Shown piece after piece: positions 62,991 to 64,000 of a stretch of 64,000 nucleotides of DNA. Where the stretch lies: positions 124,001 through 188,000 of the forward strand of contig NZ_JAGGJU010000006.1 of assembly GCF_017873095.1 (NCBI RefSeq). Direction: 5' to 3'. Position 1 is the first letter of the stretch; every line of letters starts with the position of its first letter. This stretch comes from Heterorhizobium halophytocola. Lineage in GTDB: Bacteria; Pseudomonadota; Alphaproteobacteria; Rhizobiales; Rhizobiaceae. The notes under the pieces are model-generated. The model did no database searches, was not told where the DNA came from, and was given only the letters and a program-made list of their open reading frames with translations. The position numbers and the translations under genes were made by a program.

Positions 62991-63661
62991 TGCTGCTGGT
63001 TCTCTTCGATTGCGACGGCACGCTGGTCGACAGCGCCGGCCTGATCCATGAGGTCATGGTCCGCACCTTCGTGCATTTCGGCCACGCACCGCCGAGTTTT
63101 GCCGAGACCAAGTCGATCATCGGGTTGACGCTCGACATCGCGATTGCCAGATTGCAGGGCAAGCGCCATGCCGACGATGAGGCGGTGGCGATGATGGCCC
63201 ATTACAAGCAGATCTTTGCCGGCGTGCGCGCCGGCGGCTTGGCCACCGAGCGGCCCTATGACGGGATACCGGAGGTGATCGCGGCACTGGCTGCGCGCGA
63301 GGACGTGCTGATCGGTGCGGTGACGGGCAAGGCGCGCCGCGGGCTGAACCTGGTGCTTGAAAGCAATGGCTGGAGCGACCATTTCCAGGTCGGGCGGACG
63401 GCCGATGATTGCCCATCCAAGCCGCATCCCGCCATGGTAACGGAGTGCTGCGCGCAAATGGGAACGGATGCCCGCGATACGGTGGTGATCGGCGATGCGA
63501 TCTACGACATGCAGATGGCAAAATCCGCCGGCGCCCATGCGATCGGCGTATCCTGGGGCTATGCCTCGGTGGCCGAGCTCGAAGCTGCGGGTGCCGACGT
63601 GATTGCTCAGACGCCTGCCGACCTTCTGGGACTGATCTTGCGGGAGCGAGCCGATGCGTGA
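62990..63661 (+). CDS. HAD-superfamily hydrolase, phosphoglycolate-phosphatase-like
   Basis: A 223-residue phosphatase. Motif I is DCDGTLVDS (residues 8-16), the motif III lysine is in PSKPHPAM, and motif IV is GDAIYDMQMAKSAG. The cap domain is helical (subclass IA). The substrate is unknown. It overlaps rluC by 1 base and ATP12 by 8 bases, so the three are translationally coupled. Confidence 0.9.
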   Translation: MLLVLFDCDGTLVDSAGLIHEVMVRTFVHFGHAPPSFAETKSIIGLTLDIAIARLQGKRHADDEAVAMMAHYKQIFAGVRAGGLATERPYDGIPEVIAALAAREDVLIGAVTGKARRGLNLVLESNGWSDHFQVGRTADDCPSKPHPAMVTECCAQMGTDARDTVVIGDAIYDMQMAKSAGAHAIGVSWGYASVAELEAAGADVIAQTPADLLGLILRERADA

Positions 63662-64000
63662 CGAACTTTCCGGTATTTTCACGCCGGAACAGAGCCATGA
63701 GGATCCGGTGCGGCGTGCGCAGATCCAGATGCATCGCCCGCTGCCCAAGCGTTTCTATACCGATGTGACGGTCGAGCCCGAGGATCAGGGTTTTGCGGTG
63801 AAGCTCGACGGCAAGCCGGTAAAGACGCCGGGCCGCAATCCCCTGCAGCTCAGGACCCCGGCGCTGGCCGGGTTGGTGGCGGACGAATGGCGTGCGCAGG
63901 TCGACGTGATCAATCCCGCGACCATGCCGATCACCAAGCTTTCCAATACGGCGATCGATGCGGTCTCGCAGCAGCTCGATGCGGTGGCCGAGGAGATTTT
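63654..64000 (+). CDS. ATP12 F1-ATPase assembly chaperone, cut by the window edge
   Basis: About 115 N-terminal residues are present: MHRPLPKRFYTDVTVEPEDQ, GFAVKLDGKPVKTPGRNPLQL and ADEWRAQVDVINPATMPITKLSNTAID match the alphaproteobacterial/mitochondrial Atp12 family, which helps assemble the F1 alpha subunit. The gene starts at ATG 63654 inside the end of the HAD gene. The C-terminal half lies beyond base 64000. Confidence 0.93.
   Translation, partial: MRDELSGIFTPEQSHEDPVRRAQIQMHRPLPKRFYTDVTVEPEDQGFAVKLDGKPVKTPGRNPLQLRTPALAGLVADEWRAQVDVINPATMPITKLSNTAIDAVSQQLDAVAEEI

Overview
This window looks like chromosomal core sequence of a GC-rich alphaproteobacterium, most likely Rhizobiaceae (Rhizobium/Agrobacterium/Sinorhizobium type). 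The evidence is the gene content and order (rpsD, glsA, then grxD-bolA-purL and purQ-purS-purC, a rhizobial suf operon with two cysteine desulfurases, cspA/rpsU, gcvTHP), the Irr- and RirA-like iron boxes before suf, and frequent GTG/TTG starts. I see no tRNA or rRNA gene, insertion sequence, prophage or CRISPR array. Genus assignment is inference.

Layout. 1-3400 (+): end of rpsD with its terminator, glutaminase, the tRNA thiolation enzyme TtcA and an inositol-monophosphatase-family enzyme. 3470-18300 (mostly -): a Bcr/CflA drug exporter, monothiol glutaredoxin, a small basic protein, BolA, and purine synthesis genes (purL, purQ, a coiled-coil protein, purS, purC, purB). These are interrupted by a PagL-like outer-membrane protein and a MocR regulator facing a DUF1127 gene. 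purB closes a coupled rpe-DUF2259-membrane protein operon.

18400-28700 is the most accessory-looking part: an SDR, a LivJ-type binding protein, then a seven-gene + strand operon. That operon runs flavin reductase, MoxR ATPase, VWA protein, split XdhC (two genes), a molybdopterin-binding/NTP-transferase fusion and a TfoX-domain protein. It resembles the maturation half of a cox/xdh molybdenum hydroxylase locus, but no structural subunits are present. A bacterial tyrosinase translationally coupled to a DUF2182 membrane protein follows.

28700-41200: Nudix, DEAD-box helicase, M23 endopeptidase, DUF455, Bcp peroxiredoxin, a giant AsmA-like protein, tyrS, a patatin and an alpha/beta hydrolase. 41260-49170: the suf iron-sulfur operon, whose promoter overlaps one iron-box candidate and is followed at once by another. 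The operon carries two unusual insertions: a 52-aa membrane peptide between sufB and sufC, and a VOC protein overlapping both sufD and sufS. It ends at a clean terminator.

49170-53130: the broken tail of a restriction enzyme, an orphan flagellar-rod-like protein, rpsU, cspA and an EamA exporter. 53250-57930: gcvP-gcvH-gcvT read leftward under a tandem glycine riboswitch. 58000-64000: DUF3008, MarR, a SnoaL-like protein, a secreted copper-handling pair (a small Cys-containing protein plus a YcnI-PCuAC fusion), the fluoride channel crcB, and rluC, a HAD phosphatase and the truncated F1-ATPase assembly chaperone ATP12, arranged as one overlapping operon.
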